The position numbers were made by a program, and so were the translations under genes. Below are positions 51,868-62,202 of a DNA stretch of 64,000 bases, piece after piece. Every line of letters begins with the position of its first letter. Position 1 is the first letter of the stretch. Origin of the DNA: Pseudooctadecabacter jejudonensis (GTDB taxonomy: Bacteria > Pseudomonadota > Alphaproteobacteria > Rhodobacterales > Rhodobacteraceae). Where the stretch lies: assembly GCF_900172275.1 (NCBI RefSeq), contig NZ_FWFT01000003.1, positions 248,001 to 312,000 on the forward strand, written 5' to 3'. A model generated the notes under the pieces. That model ran no database searches, had not been told where the DNA came from, and saw only the letters and a program-made list of their open reading frames with translations.

Positions 51868-53613
51868 TTAGCGGCGGGTAAACGCACCGCTAAAGCCCGC
51901 GCCACGGGCGGTGCCCAGCGCGTTTTGCAACTGCCGTTCGCTGGCGAATGGACCGGCAAGAACCATGCGCATTTCTCGGCCTTGGCTGTTGAAGACACCA
52001 ACGCGCATGGGCAGACCACGGGACCGCAGGCTACGCGCGGCGGCCTGTGCCTGATCGCGGTCCGCGAAGGTGGCGACCTGCACGTAGCGGTGGCCACTGA
52101 TTGCCTCTGCGCGCTGGGGCGCGGGGGCCACGGCGCGTGTGGTTGTCTGCGGTGCGGCCTGGGTCTGTGGCTGTGCGACCGCGCGCGGCTGCGTTGCGTA
52201 GGTCACCGTGCCGGGGCGCACAACGCGCGTGGTGGGCAGCCCGCGAGAGGGGTTCACACGACCATCGGACCAGACACGTTCATATCCATGCGGAGGAGGC
52301 GGCGTACGCAAAGCAACACCCAGGTTGGCGTTGGAAAGGGGCAAAGGCTCCTGCCCCAAAAGCTGGGCAATGGGATTTGTGGCGCGCTGGGTGGTCTGGA
52401 CGCTGGCGCGGCCCGACGGAGACAGCGCTTGGGGCCCGCAGCGCACGGGCAAACCGCCAACGCTGGCGACATTTCCATAGCCGCAGGTGTTGGCAACGCT
52501 GGTGTTCACGCCCGGGTTAAAGGTGACGGATCCAGGGGCGGCGTCCAGCGGGTTGCGATAGGTGTTGGTCGTGGCAGCACGGCTGGCCACAGGGGGCACG
52601 AACACCGACCCAGGAGGCGCGTCGAGTGGGTTGGAATACGGCGCTTGCGGGCGCTGCAAATCCGCGCGCAGGGACGCGATGGTTGTACGGCCCGACGTGG
52701 GGGCCGCGATGGTGCCCTGATGCAGGCGTTCGCCGCAATCCAGCGGAAGACCGGTGGTCGCCGAGACGAATTGCAAACCGTCGTTGACCACCGCGGCGCA
52801 GGCCTCCGCCAATGAGAACCGGCGTTGTGCCGGTGCCACGGGGGTTGGGGCCGGTGTCGGTGCAGGCGCTGTGACGGCTGCGGTTTGAACCGGCGCTGTG
52901 CCGCCGCAATCGATGGGCTGGCCCGTGCGCTGGCTGATCAGATTGGGCTGCAGCCCCGTGCGGCCTGCGCACGCCTGGGCGCGCGTCAGAGTGCGCGGTT
53001 CAGGCGTGGCGACGGGCGCGGGTGTGATCACGCGTGGCGACGGGCTGGCCGCGACGACTGGAGGCGTCACGCGGGTGGTTGAAACAGCCTGACCTGTCAG
53101 TGGGTTGATGGCACCGGCTGTGGATGTGGGCAGATCACGACGTGCGGTCTGCACGGGGGCCGTCCGCACCGCTGGGGTGGGCGCAGCCTGTGGCGCAGGC
53201 GCAGGCGCAGGCGCTGCTGTGACAACGGGGGCCGGTGTTGCGGCAGGGGCGGGCGCCGCAGTTGACGCTGCACCGCGGGCCGGCAGTCCGGCCACTGGCG
53301 TGTCCAGCGGGTTGGGCACATCCGCCTGCGGCGCGCGTGACGACGTACCGGCGACCTGTGTCGGCTGGAACCCACACAGCTGTTCGCGGTTGCGCGACAC
53401 GCGCGGCACCCAATCGACCTGCCCGCCGATGCCAGCGCGCACAAACACGCAGCCGTTGCTGTCGATATACTGATTGCCGGTATAAGACGCAGGCGGGAAT
53501 TCCGCTGGCGGATTGGCGTCCCGCAGACCTTGCGCTGCAGTTTGAGACCCGATTGCAATGGCCAGCACGGCCACTGTTGACAGGATCCCGGTTCGTTTGC
53601 CGAAATACATCAT
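51868..53613 (-). CDS. Secreted or periplasmic SPOR-domain protein, Ala/Pro-rich
   Basis: This 581-residue protein has a signal-like start ([20 protein letters not shown], through IGSQTAAQ), a long Ala/Pro/Thr-rich linker (about 105-400, for example [20 protein letters not shown]), repeated short modules around [10 protein letters not shown] and [10 protein letters not shown], and cysteines in an LPLDCG / PIDCGG motif. The last 75 residues are a SPOR domain ([20 protein letters not shown]), which binds peptidoglycan lacking stem peptides at the division site. Two adjacent ATGs (53613, 53610) are possible starts. It is probably a cell-division envelope protein. Confidence 0.9.
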   Translation of the reverse strand: MMYFGKRTGILSTVAVLAIAIGSQTAAQGLRDANPPAEFPPASYTGNQYIDSNGCVFVRAGIGGQVDWVPRVSRNREQLCGFQPTQVAGTSSRAPQADVPNPLDTPVAGLPARGAASTAAPAPAATPAPVVTAAPAPAPAPQAAPTPAVRTAPVQTARRDLPTSTAGAINPLTGQAVSTTRVTPPVVAASPSPRVITPAPVATPEPRTLTRAQACAGRTGLQPNLISQRTGQPIDCGGTAPVQTAAVTAPAPTPAPTPVAPAQRRFSLAEACAAVVNDGLQFVSATTGLPLDCGERLHQGTIAAPTSGRTTIASLRADLQRPQAPYSNPLDAPPGSVFVPPVASRAATTNTYRNPLDAAPGSVTFNPGVNTSVANTCGYGNVASVGGLPVRCGPQALSPSGRASVQTTQRATNPIAQLLGQEPLPLSNANLGVALRTPPPPHGYERVWSDGRVNPSRGLPTTRVVRPGTVTYATQPRAVAQPQTQAAPQTTTRAVAPAPQRAEAISGHRYVQVATFADRDQAQAAARSLRSRGLPMRVGVFNSQGREMRMVLAGPFASERQLQNALGTARGAGFSGAFTRR

Positions 53614-53680
53614 ATTTGCCCCCACAAGATATTGTGGAAGCATGCCGAACAATGCCTACAAAGTAAAGGGATTGTCGTCC

Positions 53681-54319
53681 CTATTTGGTGCCAAACATCC
53701 GGTCACCCGCATCCCCTAGGCCTGGCACAATATATCCATGGTCATTGAGGTGGCTGTCCACCGCCGCTGTCACAATCGGCACATCAGGGTGCGCGGCCTT
53801 CATGGCGGCAATCCCTTCGGGTGAGGCCAGCAGACACAGGAACCGGATGTCCTTGGCGCCGGACTTTTTCAGCAGGTCAATGGCCGCAATGGACGAATTG
53901 CCCGTGGCCAACATGGGATCCACAGCGATGACCATCCGTTCGCTCATGTGATCGGGGACTTTGAAATAATACTGAACAGGCTCAAGCGTGTCTTCGTCGC
54001 GGTATAGCCCGACAAAGCCCACACGGGCCGACGGAATCAATTCCAACATCCCGTCAAGCAGGCCGTTGCCTGCCCGCAGGATTGAGATCAGGGCGAGCTT
54101 TCGCCCCTCTAGGGTTGGGGCCTCCATCTCCTCCATCGGGGTGGTGATGGACTTCGTCGTCATCGGCAATTCGCGGGTGATTTCATAGGCCAACAGCTGG
54201 CTGATTTCGCGCAAAAGCTGGCGAAACACAGCCGTTGGCGTGTCCTGGTCGCGCATCAGCGTCAGCTTGTGCTGCACCAGCGGGTGGGTGACGTGGGTAA
54301 GATGCGGTAGCTGTGTCAT
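53681..54319 (-). CDS. upp: Uracil phosphoribosyltransferase
   Basis: This 212-residue enzyme makes UMP from uracil and PRPP. It shows [20 protein letters not shown] at the start, [20 protein letters not shown], the PRPP motif [20 protein letters not shown], and the uracil-binding tail [17 protein letters not shown]. Last gene of the salvage operon; it overlaps the adenosine deaminase gene by four bases. It recycles uracil released by thymidine/uridine phosphorolysis. Confidence 0.98.
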   Translation of the reverse strand: MTQLPHLTHVTHPLVQHKLTLMRDQDTPTAVFRQLLREISQLLAYEITRELPMTTKSITTPMEEMEAPTLEGRKLALISILRAGNGLLDGMLELIPSARVGFVGLYRDEDTLEPVQYYFKVPDHMSERMVIAVDPMLATGNSSIAAIDLLKKSGAKDIRFLCLLASPEGIAAMKAAHPDVPIVTAAVDSHLNDHGYIVPGLGDAGDRMFGTK

Positions 54320-55308
54320 TGGGCCTCCGGTTTTAGGCGTTTCGCGATTGCTTCGCGGGTGGTGTCATCACAAAAGGCCGCCGCAAGGGCCGTTTGGTTC
54401 AGGGTGTCGAAATCCGAAGGCCCCCAGCCGTAGGTGTCGGCCAGATAGGCAAATTCTGCGGTCATCGTGGTGTGAAAGAACGGCGGATCGTCGGTGGAGA
54501 CGGTGACACGCGCACCGGCCTCACGCAGCTGATCAATGGGGTGGCGGGTGCCGGGCGGAATGGCGCGCAACACGATGTTGGAGATCGGGCAAACCTCAAG
54601 CACGATGCCTTCATCGACGATCCGGCGCATCAGATCCGCATCATGGCGGGCGTTGATGCCGTGGCCAATGCGTTCGACGCGCAGATCCCGCAGGGTTTCG
54701 GCCACAGCATCCGGCCCACCCCATTCGCCAACATGGGACGTCAGACGCAAACCGGCCTCGCGCGCCATGTCGAAGGCATAGGCGTAATCGGCGGCGCGGC
54801 CATAATCCTCGGCCCCGCCCATGCCAAAGCCGGTGATGAAATCGCCTGCGGTTTCCGCCGCGCAGCGCGCAGTGATCTTGCCCTGATCAGCCCCGAAATG
54901 GCGCACGATGGTGACGATGCCACGGGCGGTGATGCCGAAGTCGCGCTCCGCCTCGGACGCGGCCTGCACCATCGCCGCCAAATAGTCCCGCCAAGCGGCC
55001 AGATCGCCGCCGCCGCAAAAGTCGGGGCACAGAAAGACCTCTTGATAGACAACCCCGTGGGATGCGCTGTCTTCCAGGACCGCGCGCGTCAGACGATAGA
55101 AATCCTGCGGAGTTTGCAGGGTCGTGCAGACGGCCTCATACACCTTCAGGAATTGGGCGAAATTGTCGTAGGTATAATGGCCCTCTGCATCAAAGACGCC
55201 CTGAAGCGGGATGTTCTTTTCGCGGGCCAGATCACGGACAAGCGCGGGCGGCGCGCAGCCTTCAAGGTGGGTGTGCAATTCAACCTTGGGGTAGGATCTG
55301 AGGGTCAT
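54316..55308 (-). CDS. add: Adenosine deaminase
   Basis: This 330-residue zinc enzyme converts adenosine or deoxyadenosine to inosine forms. It has the first metal pair [10 protein letters not shown], the catalytic [20 protein letters not shown], the site [16 protein letters not shown], and [16 protein letters not shown] with the metal aspartate. The start at 55308 ([18 protein letters not shown]) is fixed by the four-base overlap with deoB; an upstream frame to 55416 is a shadow. It overlaps upp by four bases. Confidence 0.95.
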   Translation of the reverse strand: MTLRSYPKVELHTHLEGCAPPALVRDLAREKNIPLQGVFDAEGHYTYDNFAQFLKVYEAVCTTLQTPQDFYRLTRAVLEDSASHGVVYQEVFLCPDFCGGGDLAAWRDYLAAMVQAASEAERDFGITARGIVTIVRHFGADQGKITARCAAETAGDFITGFGMGGAEDYGRAADYAYAFDMAREAGLRLTSHVGEWGGPDAVAETLRDLRVERIGHGINARHDADLMRRIVDEGIVLEVCPISNIVLRAIPPGTRHPIDQLREAGARVTVSTDDPPFFHTTMTAEFAYLADTYGWGPSDFDTLNQTALAAAFCDDTTREAIAKRLKPEAQ

Positions 55309-56519
55309 AAAAAGGACTTTCCAGTTTGCGGGGTGAGCCCCAGATGGGTGGCAACAGAGGCCGCGACATCGACAAAGGCCACATGGCCAAGATTGCGGTG
55401 TCCCGCACCATGACACAGCACCGGCACCCGTTCACGGGTGTGATCGCCCCCCGTCCAACTGGGGTCATTGCCGTGATCGGCGGTGACAATCAACAGATCA
55501 TCGGGTTTTAGTCGAGGCAAAAGCGCGCCCAACTGCACATCAAACCATTCCAGGTGCCGCGCATAGCCTGAAACGTCGCGACGGTGGCCGTACAGGCTAT
55601 CGAATTCGACGAAATTGGCAAAGACCAGCCCGCCGTCCGGTGCGGTGTCGATCAGGTCAGACAGGTGGCGCATCAGCGTTGCATCGTCGCCTTTGCGGAC
55701 CTCATCAATGCCGCGCATTGAGAAAATGTCGCCGATCTTGCCGATGGCCTGCACGCTGCGGCCCGCATCATGGGCCCAGTCACACAAGGTGGGGGCCGGT
55801 GTTTCAATGGCATAGTCGTGGCGGTTGAGGGTGCGCTGAAACGCGCCCGCCTGCCCCACAAAAGGCCGCGCGATGACGCGTCCGACGCGCATGTCGTGCA
55901 GCATCGGTGCGATGGTTTCACAAAGGTGCAACAGACGGTCCAGACCGAACACCTCCTCATGGGCTGCGATCTGCAACACGCTGTCCACGGAGGTGTAGCA
56001 GATGGGCCAGCCGGTGCGCAGATGCTCCGCGCCGTAGGTGTCGATAACTTCTGTGCCCGAGGCATGGGCGTTGCACAAAATGCCCTTTGTGCCCGCGACC
56101 GCGCAGATGTGGGCCGTCACGGCGTCAGGGAAGGCGGGCGTGGCTTTGGGGAAGGTCGTCCAATCCCACGGCACGGGCACACCGGCGAGTTCCCAGTGAC
56201 CCGATGGGGTGTCCTTACCGGGGCTGACTTCGGTGGCGGCGGCAAAGGCACCCGTGGGGGCGGGCCAGCCCAAATCGAGACCAGTTGCCAGCTTGATCGC
56301 CTCCGCTGCCCCAAGGGCTGCGAGCGTGGGGATATTGAGGGGGCCGCTGCGCCCGTCTTCGGCCTGTCCCGCGGCACAGGCCTGCGCGATGTGGCCTAGG
56401 GTGTTGGCGCCGGTGTCCGGCGTGTCGTTGTTGAAAAACTGATCCGCATCGGGCGCGCCGCCGATGCCGACACTGTCGATCACAATAAGGAACGCACGGG
56501 CCTTTGGATGATCGCTCAT
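55305..56519 (-). CDS. deoB: Phosphopentomutase
   Basis: This 404-residue alkaline-phosphatase-superfamily enzyme moves phosphate between C1 and C5 of (deoxy)ribose. Metal and phosphate motifs are AFLIVIDSVGIGGAPDADQF (with Asp at the first metal), NTLGHIAQA, the phospho-residue threonine in EVSPGKDTPSGHWELAG, FANFVEFDSLYGHRRDVSGY and IVTADHGNDPSWTGGDHTRE. It feeds deoA's product into the pentose phosphate pathway. It overlaps deoA and add by four bases on each side. Confidence 0.97.
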   Translation of the reverse strand: MSDHPKARAFLIVIDSVGIGGAPDADQFFNNDTPDTGANTLGHIAQACAAGQAEDGRSGPLNIPTLAALGAAEAIKLATGLDLGWPAPTGAFAAATEVSPGKDTPSGHWELAGVPVPWDWTTFPKATPAFPDAVTAHICAVAGTKGILCNAHASGTEVIDTYGAEHLRTGWPICYTSVDSVLQIAAHEEVFGLDRLLHLCETIAPMLHDMRVGRVIARPFVGQAGAFQRTLNRHDYAIETPAPTLCDWAHDAGRSVQAIGKIGDIFSMRGIDEVRKGDDATLMRHLSDLIDTAPDGGLVFANFVEFDSLYGHRRDVSGYARHLEWFDVQLGALLPRLKPDDLLIVTADHGNDPSWTGGDHTRERVPVLCHGAGHRNLGHVAFVDVAASVATHLGLTPQTGKSFL

Positions 56520-57823
56520 GGGTCGATCCTGCCGTGGATCAGATCGGGCAGATCGGGGGCTGCGTCGCCAATCGTGATGGCGGCCAGCACATCGCGGGCG
56601 GTCGCGATGGCGCTGTCCTCATCGGCGGCGTGGATCGTCAGGAGAGGATCACCGCGCGACACCGATTGGCCCACCTCAACCACATCCGACAGCCCCACCG
56701 ACGGGTTGATCCGGTCGGTTTCGACCTGTCGCCCGCCGCCCATGCGCACCACGGCGAGGCCCAGCGCCTCCCCATCGATGGCGGTGATGATCCCGCCCCT
56801 GGGGCTTGGCACGTCGCCCACCACGGGGGCCTTGGGTAGATGGGTGTGCCAGTCTTCGGCGATGTCGGGCGGCCCGCCCATGGCGCGGACCATGGCGGCG
56901 AAACACACCATGGCGTGGCCTGAGGATATGGCGGCGGTCACGCGCTCCTCCGCCTCCCCCTCTGACTGGCCCGACAGGGCAAGGACACGGGCGCACAGCG
57001 CCACGACCAGATCATGCAGGCGCGGGGCGGCAGCGCGGTTGCCCGACAAAACCTCAAGACAAACCGCGACCTCGGTCGCATTGCCAAGGGCGGGGGCCAG
57101 CGGTTGCGACATGTCGGTAATGAAGGCCGCCGTGGGCGTGCCCGCGCCGTTGGCGGTTGTGGCCAGTGCTGTGGCCAGCGCCATGGCCTCTGCCGTTGTT
57201 TTCATGAACGCACCACTGCCCGCCTTGACGTCCAGCACCAGACCCTCAAGCCCCGCGGCAAGCTTTTTGGACAGGATCGAGGCGCAAATCAGATCCACGC
57301 TTTCGACTGTCGCCGTCACATCACGCACCGCATAAAGACGTTTGTCCGCAGGGGCGATGGCATTGGTGGCGCCCACAATCGCACAGCCGATGTCGCGGGT
57401 GATGGCGCGGAAATTGGCCGCCGTTTGGGTGGTTTTCAGGCCGGGGATCGCCTCAAGCTTGTCCAAGGTGCCGCCCGTGTGGCCCAAGCCCCGGCCCGAG
57501 ACCATGGGCACGAACACATCGCAGGCCGCAAGCGCGGGTGCCAAGATCAGCGACACCGGATCGCCCACCCCGCCGGTGGAATGTTTGTCCAAGACAGGCC
57601 CGTCCAGATCCCAACGCAGCACATCGCCGCTGTCACGCATCCCCGTGGTCAGCGCCACCCGCCCTGCGTCCGACAGGCCACGCAGGCACACCGCCATGGC
57701 AAAGGCACCGGCCTGTGCGTCCGACACCGCACGGGTGGCCAAACCATTGGCGAACCACGCCAATTCCTCAGGCGCGGGGTCTTGGCCGCGTCGGACTTTG
57801 GCAATGATCGCGCGCGCATCCAT
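56516..57823 (-). CDS. deoA: Thymidine phosphorylase
   Basis: This 435-residue enzyme splits thymidine or deoxyuridine into base and deoxyribose-1-phosphate. The family signature is complete: DKHSTGGVGDPVSLILAPAL (phosphate site), VPMVSGRGLGHTGGTLDKLE, AIPGLKTTQTAANFRAI, and VLDVKAGSGAFMKTTAEAM. It follows the cytidine deaminase gene after six bases and overlaps deoB by four. Confidence 0.97.
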   Translation of the reverse strand: MDARAIIAKVRRGQDPAPEELAWFANGLATRAVSDAQAGAFAMAVCLRGLSDAGRVALTTGMRDSGDVLRWDLDGPVLDKHSTGGVGDPVSLILAPALAACDVFVPMVSGRGLGHTGGTLDKLEAIPGLKTTQTAANFRAITRDIGCAIVGATNAIAPADKRLYAVRDVTATVESVDLICASILSKKLAAGLEGLVLDVKAGSGAFMKTTAEAMALATALATTANGAGTPTAAFITDMSQPLAPALGNATEVAVCLEVLSGNRAAAPRLHDLVVALCARVLALSGQSEGEAEERVTAAISSGHAMVCFAAMVRAMGGPPDIAEDWHTHLPKAPVVGDVPSPRGGIITAIDGEALGLAVVRMGGGRQVETDRINPSVGLSDVVEVGQSVSRGDPLLTIHAADEDSAIATARDVLAAITIGDAAPDLPDLIHGRIDP

Positions 57824-57829
57824 GGGGGA

Positions 57830-58222
57830 TCACGTGCGGTCCATGTGGGAGACGTCAAAGCGGCCGGGCAGCAACTCCGCCACGGTCATGGACAGGGTTG
57901 CGCCGTCTGTCGTGGCCATGGTCACGACGACATCCGGCCCCGCAAATTCCGCGATCTTCTGGCGACAGCCGCCGCAGGGGGGTACGGGAGACGGGGCGTC
58001 GGCAATCACCGCAACCTCGGCAATTTCGCGCGCGCCCGCCGCACACATGGCGGCAATGGCACCGGCCTCGGCACAGGTGCCTTCGGGGTAGGCCACGTTC
58101 TCGACGTTGATCCCTGTAAATACGGTGCCATCCGGCGTGCGCAGGGCCGCACCGACCTTGAAGTTGGAATATGGCGCATAGGCATTTTCGCGCACGGCGC
58201 GTGCGGCATCGATCAAAGACAT
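57830..58222 (-). CDS. cdd: Cytidine deaminase
   Basis: This 130-residue enzyme turns cytidine or deoxycytidine into uridine forms. It has AYAPYSNFKVGAALRT at the start, GINVENVAYPEGTCAEAGAI (catalytic Glu within C-A-E after the first zinc cysteine) and PVPPCGGCRQKIAEF with the two other zinc cysteines. It is the first gene of the operon cdd-deoA-deoB-add-upp and so should lie just after its promoter, in the 99 bases before the divergent DUF3072 gene. Confidence 0.97.
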   Translation of the reverse strand: MSLIDAARAVRENAYAPYSNFKVGAALRTPDGTVFTGINVENVAYPEGTCAEAGAIAAMCAAGAREIAEVAVIADAPSPVPPCGGCRQKIAEFAGPDVVVTMATTDGATLSMTVAELLPGRFDVSHMDRT

Positions 58223-58321
58223 GGGATCCTTCCGTTTTCAAAAGTGTCGCAACCCAGCCTGACAAGCGCAAGGGGGAACCGACAAGCGGCCGGTGGGGTT
58301 AACCCCGCAAAGGAGACCGAT

Positions 58322-58519
58322 ATGCCAAACACGTTACGCGTGGCGCAAGCCAACCTGAACATGGACCCCGACTATGACGCAAACGCCCCCATGACCGAAG
58401 TGCAGGCCGCTGAATTGCGCGCGCTGTGCGAAAAACTGGATGAGCCGTTTGACACGGCCCTGAACCAGCGTCAGGCGATGGAGCGCATTGGCGCGCTGCA
58501 GGATCAGCTGGATGGCTGA
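58322..58519 (+). CDS. DUF3072 family protein
   Basis: This 65-residue protein reads MPNTLRVAQANLNMDPDYDA, then MTEVQAAELRALCEKLDEPF and a final MERIGALQDQLDG, the DUF3072 pattern. AAAGGAG precedes the ATG. Function unknown. Its 3' end overlaps the convergent VOC-cupin gene by 16 bases, so the two transcripts can form an antisense pair. Confidence 0.9.
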   Translation: MPNTLRVAQANLNMDPDYDANAPMTEVQAAELRALCEKLDEPFDTALNQRQAMERIGALQDQLDG

Positions 58520-59604
58520 GGCGTGGTTTTGAACGCGCCAGGCAAGGAGACCTCCAGCAGTTCAAGGTCGTCCGTGGCATCGGCGTAGCGGGTCGCCATG
58601 CCGGGGGGAATGACAAAGGCATCCCCCGCAGTAAGGGTGTGGGGGGTCTGGCCCTCGCCCTCCAACGTCATGCCGCCCGACATCACAAATGTGAAATGTA
58701 TGTCGGCATCATGGCGGGCCCATTGGGCATCCGCATCAGATTTCCGCAAGACATTGACGCCCGCCACGGACTTGGTCGCAGCATTGATGGTGGTGTCGCG
58801 AGACGTGAACCCAGACAGACGCGCGGGTGTCCAATCTGCATCTTTGCCGACGTTGTGAACAAACCGCTGGCCTTGCCATTCCCGGTCAGGCCGAAGGTGG
58901 GGGGTGGGCAGGATCATGTCGTGGTCAATCTCGGTCACGTGCTCGGCGGGTACGCCAATCTCGATCACTTCGATCCCGTCCGAGGCTTCGAGCACACGGT
59001 GCCTGATTTCGGGCGGCTGGATGAAACAATCGCCCGCATGCAGACGGATCGGGCCGCCTTGATCCTCGTAGACCACATCGACCCAGCCCGCGATGCAAAA
59101 AATCAGCTGAAACCCGACCTTGTGGAAATGCACCATATCGGGCACCGGCCCTCCATCAGGGATGCGAATGTGGGAGGCGATGATGGATCCGCCCAGCCGG
59201 TCGGGGATCAGATCGCGGTAATGCATGCCCGCACGCCCAATGACCCACGGCGCCTGATCGGCCAGACGGCGCACCACAAAGGCGTGGGCTGTGCTGGGCA
59301 TGTCAACCGGCGCATTAAGCGGCGCGACGGTGACCCGCGTGCCGCCCGGCGCTGTCAGTGTGGCATCGGTCCAAGGCGCATCTGTCAGCAGACGAATATG
59401 CCCTGCGGCAGACGTATCGCCCCGATCCAGCCGCACCCGCAGCCCGTGGCCGGAAAACACCGCCACCGACGGGTCATCCGCCGGAAAGATCATATCCATC
59501 CGCATGTTCAACGTCTTGGTGAAAAAGCCGATGTCAGCGGTCAGGTCCGTGGTGGGCAGGCAGACCTCGGCCTGAATGTCGGTGCTGTGGGTCTTGAGTG
59601 TCAT
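58504..59604 (-). CDS. VOC-cupin fusion protein
   Basis: This 366-residue protein combines a VOC half-module (VCLPTTDLTADIGFFTKTLN, with a degenerate metal pattern) and two cupin barrels: DMVHFHKVGFQLIFCIAGWV with HAGDCFIQPPEIRHRVLEAS, and HDADIHFTFVMSGGMTLEGE with LTAGDAFVIPPGMATRYADA. Both cupins keep metal-type histidines, so one may be catalytic (dioxygenase, isomerase or epimerase) and one structural. The start at 59604 is preferred over 59646. Substrate unknown. Its 3' end overlaps DUF3072 by 16 bases. Confidence 0.85.
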   Translation of the reverse strand: MTLKTHSTDIQAEVCLPTTDLTADIGFFTKTLNMRMDMIFPADDPSVAVFSGHGLRVRLDRGDTSAAGHIRLLTDAPWTDATLTAPGGTRVTVAPLNAPVDMPSTAHAFVVRRLADQAPWVIGRAGMHYRDLIPDRLGGSIIASHIRIPDGGPVPDMVHFHKVGFQLIFCIAGWVDVVYEDQGGPIRLHAGDCFIQPPEIRHRVLEASDGIEVIEIGVPAEHVTEIDHDMILPTPHLRPDREWQGQRFVHNVGKDADWTPARLSGFTSRDTTINAATKSVAGVNVLRKSDADAQWARHDADIHFTFVMSGGMTLEGEGQTPHTLTAGDAFVIPPGMATRYADATDDLELLEVSLPGAFKTTPQPSS

Positions 59605-59667
59605 GGCGCAAAAGTGTTCGCGCACGGCTGGAATTGCAAGCATCAATCGGGCAGGCTAAACGGGTCG

Positions 59668-59703
59668 TTGACCCAGCGTCAGAAAATTAGTTTAACGTTA
59701 AAC
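59668..59703 (+). promoter_or_regulatory. maeB promoter region with perfect GTTTAAC/GTTAAAC palindrome
   Basis: TTGACC (59668-59673) and TTTAAC (59691-59696) are 17 bases apart as -35/-10 candidates. The perfect 14-bp palindrome GTTTAACGTTAAAC (59690-59703) covers the -10 and lies 34 bases before the maeB start, as expected of a repressor operator. Confidence 0.6.
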
Positions 59704-59737
59704 AAATTTCTGCCACCGCCCAGAATTGGAGCCCGCC

Positions 59738-62020
59738 ATGGCTGACACCCCCAAAGACACCCACGCCGAAACCCTGCGTCAGGCGGCCTTGAACTATCAC
59801 AAACACCCAAAGCCCGGAAAACTTGAAATCCGCGCGACCAAACCTTTGGCCAACGGGCGTGATCTGGCCCGCGCCTACAGCCCCGGCGTGGCCGAGGCCT
59901 GCCTTGAGATCAAGGCAGACCCTGCGACGGCGCGCGACTACACCGCGCGGGGCAATCTGGTGGCTGTGGTCACCAACGGCACGGCGGTGCTGGGTCTGGG
60001 CAACATCGGTGGGCTGGCGTCAAAACCGGTGATGGAAGGCAAGGCGGTTCTGTTCAAGAAATTTGCGGACATCGATTGTTTTGACATCGAGTTGAATGAG
60101 CCTGACCCCGAAAAGCTGGCCGATATCGTCTGCGCGATGGAGCCGACGTTCGGTGCCATCAACCTCGAAGACATCAAGGCGCCCGATTGTTTTATTGTCG
60201 AAAAATTGTGCCGTGAAAGGATGAACATCCCCGTCTTCCACGACGACCAGCACGGCACTGCGATTGTCGTTGGGGCGGCGGCCACCAACGCGTTGCGCGT
60301 GGCGGGCAAACGGTTTGAGGACATCAAGATCGTCAGCACGGGCGGCGGGGCTGCGGGGATTGCCTGCCTCAATATGTTGCTGAAACTGGGGGTCAGGCGC
60401 GAGAACGTCTGGCTCTGCGACATCGAAGGGCTGGTGTACGAGGGCCGCGAGAAAGATATGACGCCGCAAAAGGCGGAGTATGCCCAAGGCACAACCCCCG
60501 CCAGCTTGGCAGACGTGATTGAGGGGGCGGATCTGTTCCTTGGCCTTAGCGGGCCGGGTGTTCTGACGCCCGATATGGTGGCGAAAATGGCGGACACGCC
60601 GATCATCTTTGCACTGGCCAACCCCACGCCTGAAATCCTGCCGGACCTTGCACGAGAGGTGAAACCGGATGCCATCATCGCCACAGGGCGCAGCGATTTT
60701 CCCAATCAGGTCAACAACGTGCTGTGTTTTCCGTTCATCTTTCGCGGGGCGTTGGATGTGGGCGCCACGCAGATTAACGACGCCATGCAAGTGGGCTGCG
60801 TCGAGGGGATCGCGGCGCTGGCGCGCGCCACAACAAGTGCTGAGGCCGCCGCCGCCTATCAGGGCGAACAGCTGACCTTCGGGGCCGATTACCTGATCCC
60901 CAAACCCTTCGATCCGCGCTTGATGGGCGTCGTGGCCAGTGCTGTTGCAAAGGCCGCCATGGAAACCGGCGTCGCCACACGAGAGGTCGAGATTGAGGCC
61001 TATAAGGCGCAGCTTGACGCATCTGTGTTCAAATCCGCCATGCTGATGCGGCCCGTCTTTCAGGCCGCAGCTACGGCGGCGCGGCGGATTGTCTTTGCCG
61101 AGGGCGAGGACGAACGGGTGCTGCGGGCCTCGCAAGCGATCCTCGAAGAAACAACCGAAACGCCCATTCTGATTGGCCGTCCCGACGTGATCCGCGCACG
61201 GGCCGCGCGCGCGGGGCTTGAGTTGAACATCGACAAGCTGGACATCGTGAACCCCGAAAACGATCCGCGCTACCGTGATTATTGGGAAACCTACCACAGC
61301 CATATGGCGCGCAAGGGCGTCACACCCGATCTGGCGCGGGCCATCATGCGCACGAACACCACCGCGATTGGTGCGGTCATGGTCCAGCGCGGCGAAGCCG
61401 ACAGCCTGATCTGCGGCACCTTTGGTCAGTTCAGGTGGCACCTGAACTACATCGAAAACGTGCTCGGGAACGGCCATGACGTACAAGGTGCGCTTTCGAT
61501 GATGATCCTTGAAGACGGGCCGCTGTTCATCGCGGACACGCACGTGCGATCAGAACCCACGCCGGAACAGATCGCGCAGTCGGCCATTGGGGCCGCGCGG
61601 CATGTGAAACGGTTCGGCCTGACCCCCAACATCGCCTTCTGCGCGCAGTCGCAGTTTGGCAATCTGGATTGCGACACCGGCACCCGCATCCGCGCTGCCA
61701 TGGGGATTCTGGACGCCCATGGTGTCGATTTTGCCTACGAGGGTGAGATGAACATCGACGCCGCGTTGGACCCGGACTTGCGCGCGCGGCTGTTGCCGGG
61801 CAACCGGATGAAAGGGGCCGCCAACGTGCTGATCTTTGGCCATGCAGATGCCGCAAGCGGGGTGCGCAACATCTTGAAAATGCGCGCGGGCGGGCTTGAG
61901 GTTGGTCCGATCCTGATGGGCATGGGCAACCGCGCCCACATTGTCACACCTGCGATCACAGCACGGGGCCTGCTGAACATGGCGGCCATCGCAGGCACGC
62001 CGGTGCACGAATACGGCTAA
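59738..62020 (+). CDS. maeB: NADP-dependent malic enzyme with phosphotransacetylase-like domain
   Basis: This 760-residue protein decarboxylates malate to pyruvate and makes NADPH. The malic enzyme part (about 15-430) has [40 protein letters not shown] and [20 protein letters not shown]. The C-terminal part (about 440-760) is a phosphotransacetylase-like domain ([20 protein letters not shown]) that usually senses acetyl-CoA and lacks activity. The start at 59738 follows GGAG. Beside prpE, it can drain C4 acids made from propionyl-CoA into pyruvate. Confidence 0.97.
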   Translation: MADTPKDTHAETLRQAALNYHKHPKPGKLEIRATKPLANGRDLARAYSPGVAEACLEIKADPATARDYTARGNLVAVVTNGTAVLGLGNIGGLASKPVMEGKAVLFKKFADIDCFDIELNEPDPEKLADIVCAMEPTFGAINLEDIKAPDCFIVEKLCRERMNIPVFHDDQHGTAIVVGAAATNALRVAGKRFEDIKIVSTGGGAAGIACLNMLLKLGVRRENVWLCDIEGLVYEGREKDMTPQKAEYAQGTTPASLADVIEGADLFLGLSGPGVLTPDMVAKMADTPIIFALANPTPEILPDLAREVKPDAIIATGRSDFPNQVNNVLCFPFIFRGALDVGATQINDAMQVGCVEGIAALARATTSAEAAAAYQGEQLTFGADYLIPKPFDPRLMGVVASAVAKAAMETGVATREVEIEAYKAQLDASVFKSAMLMRPVFQAAATAARRIVFAEGEDERVLRASQAILEETTETPILIGRPDVIRARAARAGLELNIDKLDIVNPENDPRYRDYWETYHSHMARKGVTPDLARAIMRTNTTAIGAVMVQRGEADSLICGTFGQFRWHLNYIENVLGNGHDVQGALSMMILEDGPLFIADTHVRSEPTPEQIAQSAIGAARHVKRFGLTPNIAFCAQSQFGNLDCDTGTRIRAAMGILDAHGVDFAYEGEMNIDAALDPDLRARLLPGNRMKGAANVLIFGHADAASGVRNILKMRAGGLEVGPILMGMGNRAHIVTPAITARGLLNMAAIAGTPVHEYG

Positions 62021-62025
62021 GGCGA

Positions 62026-62123
62026 TTTGCAGCTTTGCAAAGTGACGCAGGGGCATTCGCAAGACAGGCCCCTGCCGCGCCATTTGCAAAAATTTGCAAC
62101 AGGCATTTGCGAAAAAATGCAAA
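62026..62123 (+). promoter_or_regulatory. TTTGCAAA array upstream of prpE
   Basis: TTTGCAAA or close variants occur at 62026 (TTTGCAGC), 62034, 62083, 62093 (TTTGCAAC), 62106 (TTTGCGAA) and 62116 (AATGCAAA), in three pairs spaced 8, 10 and 10 bases. The octamer is self-complementary. Such motifs are bound by ScfR-family regulators; PccR of Rhodobacter controls propionyl-CoA genes through TTTGCAAA sites. The array lies 80-177 bases before prpE. Confidence 0.7.
62047..62075 (+). terminator. Hairpin after maeB
   Basis: GCAGGGGC and GCCCCTGC form an 8-bp stem with a 13-base loop 26 bases after the maeB stop. No T run follows, and it lies within the TTTGCAAA array, so it could also be part of that control region. 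Confidence 0.5.
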
Positions 62124-62202
62124 GCGCCGGCCCGTTGGCACGGATCAGGCTTGCCCCAGCGGCAGGTCGCGGCCTATGCCTGTCTCAACGGAGGAGACGA
62201 CC

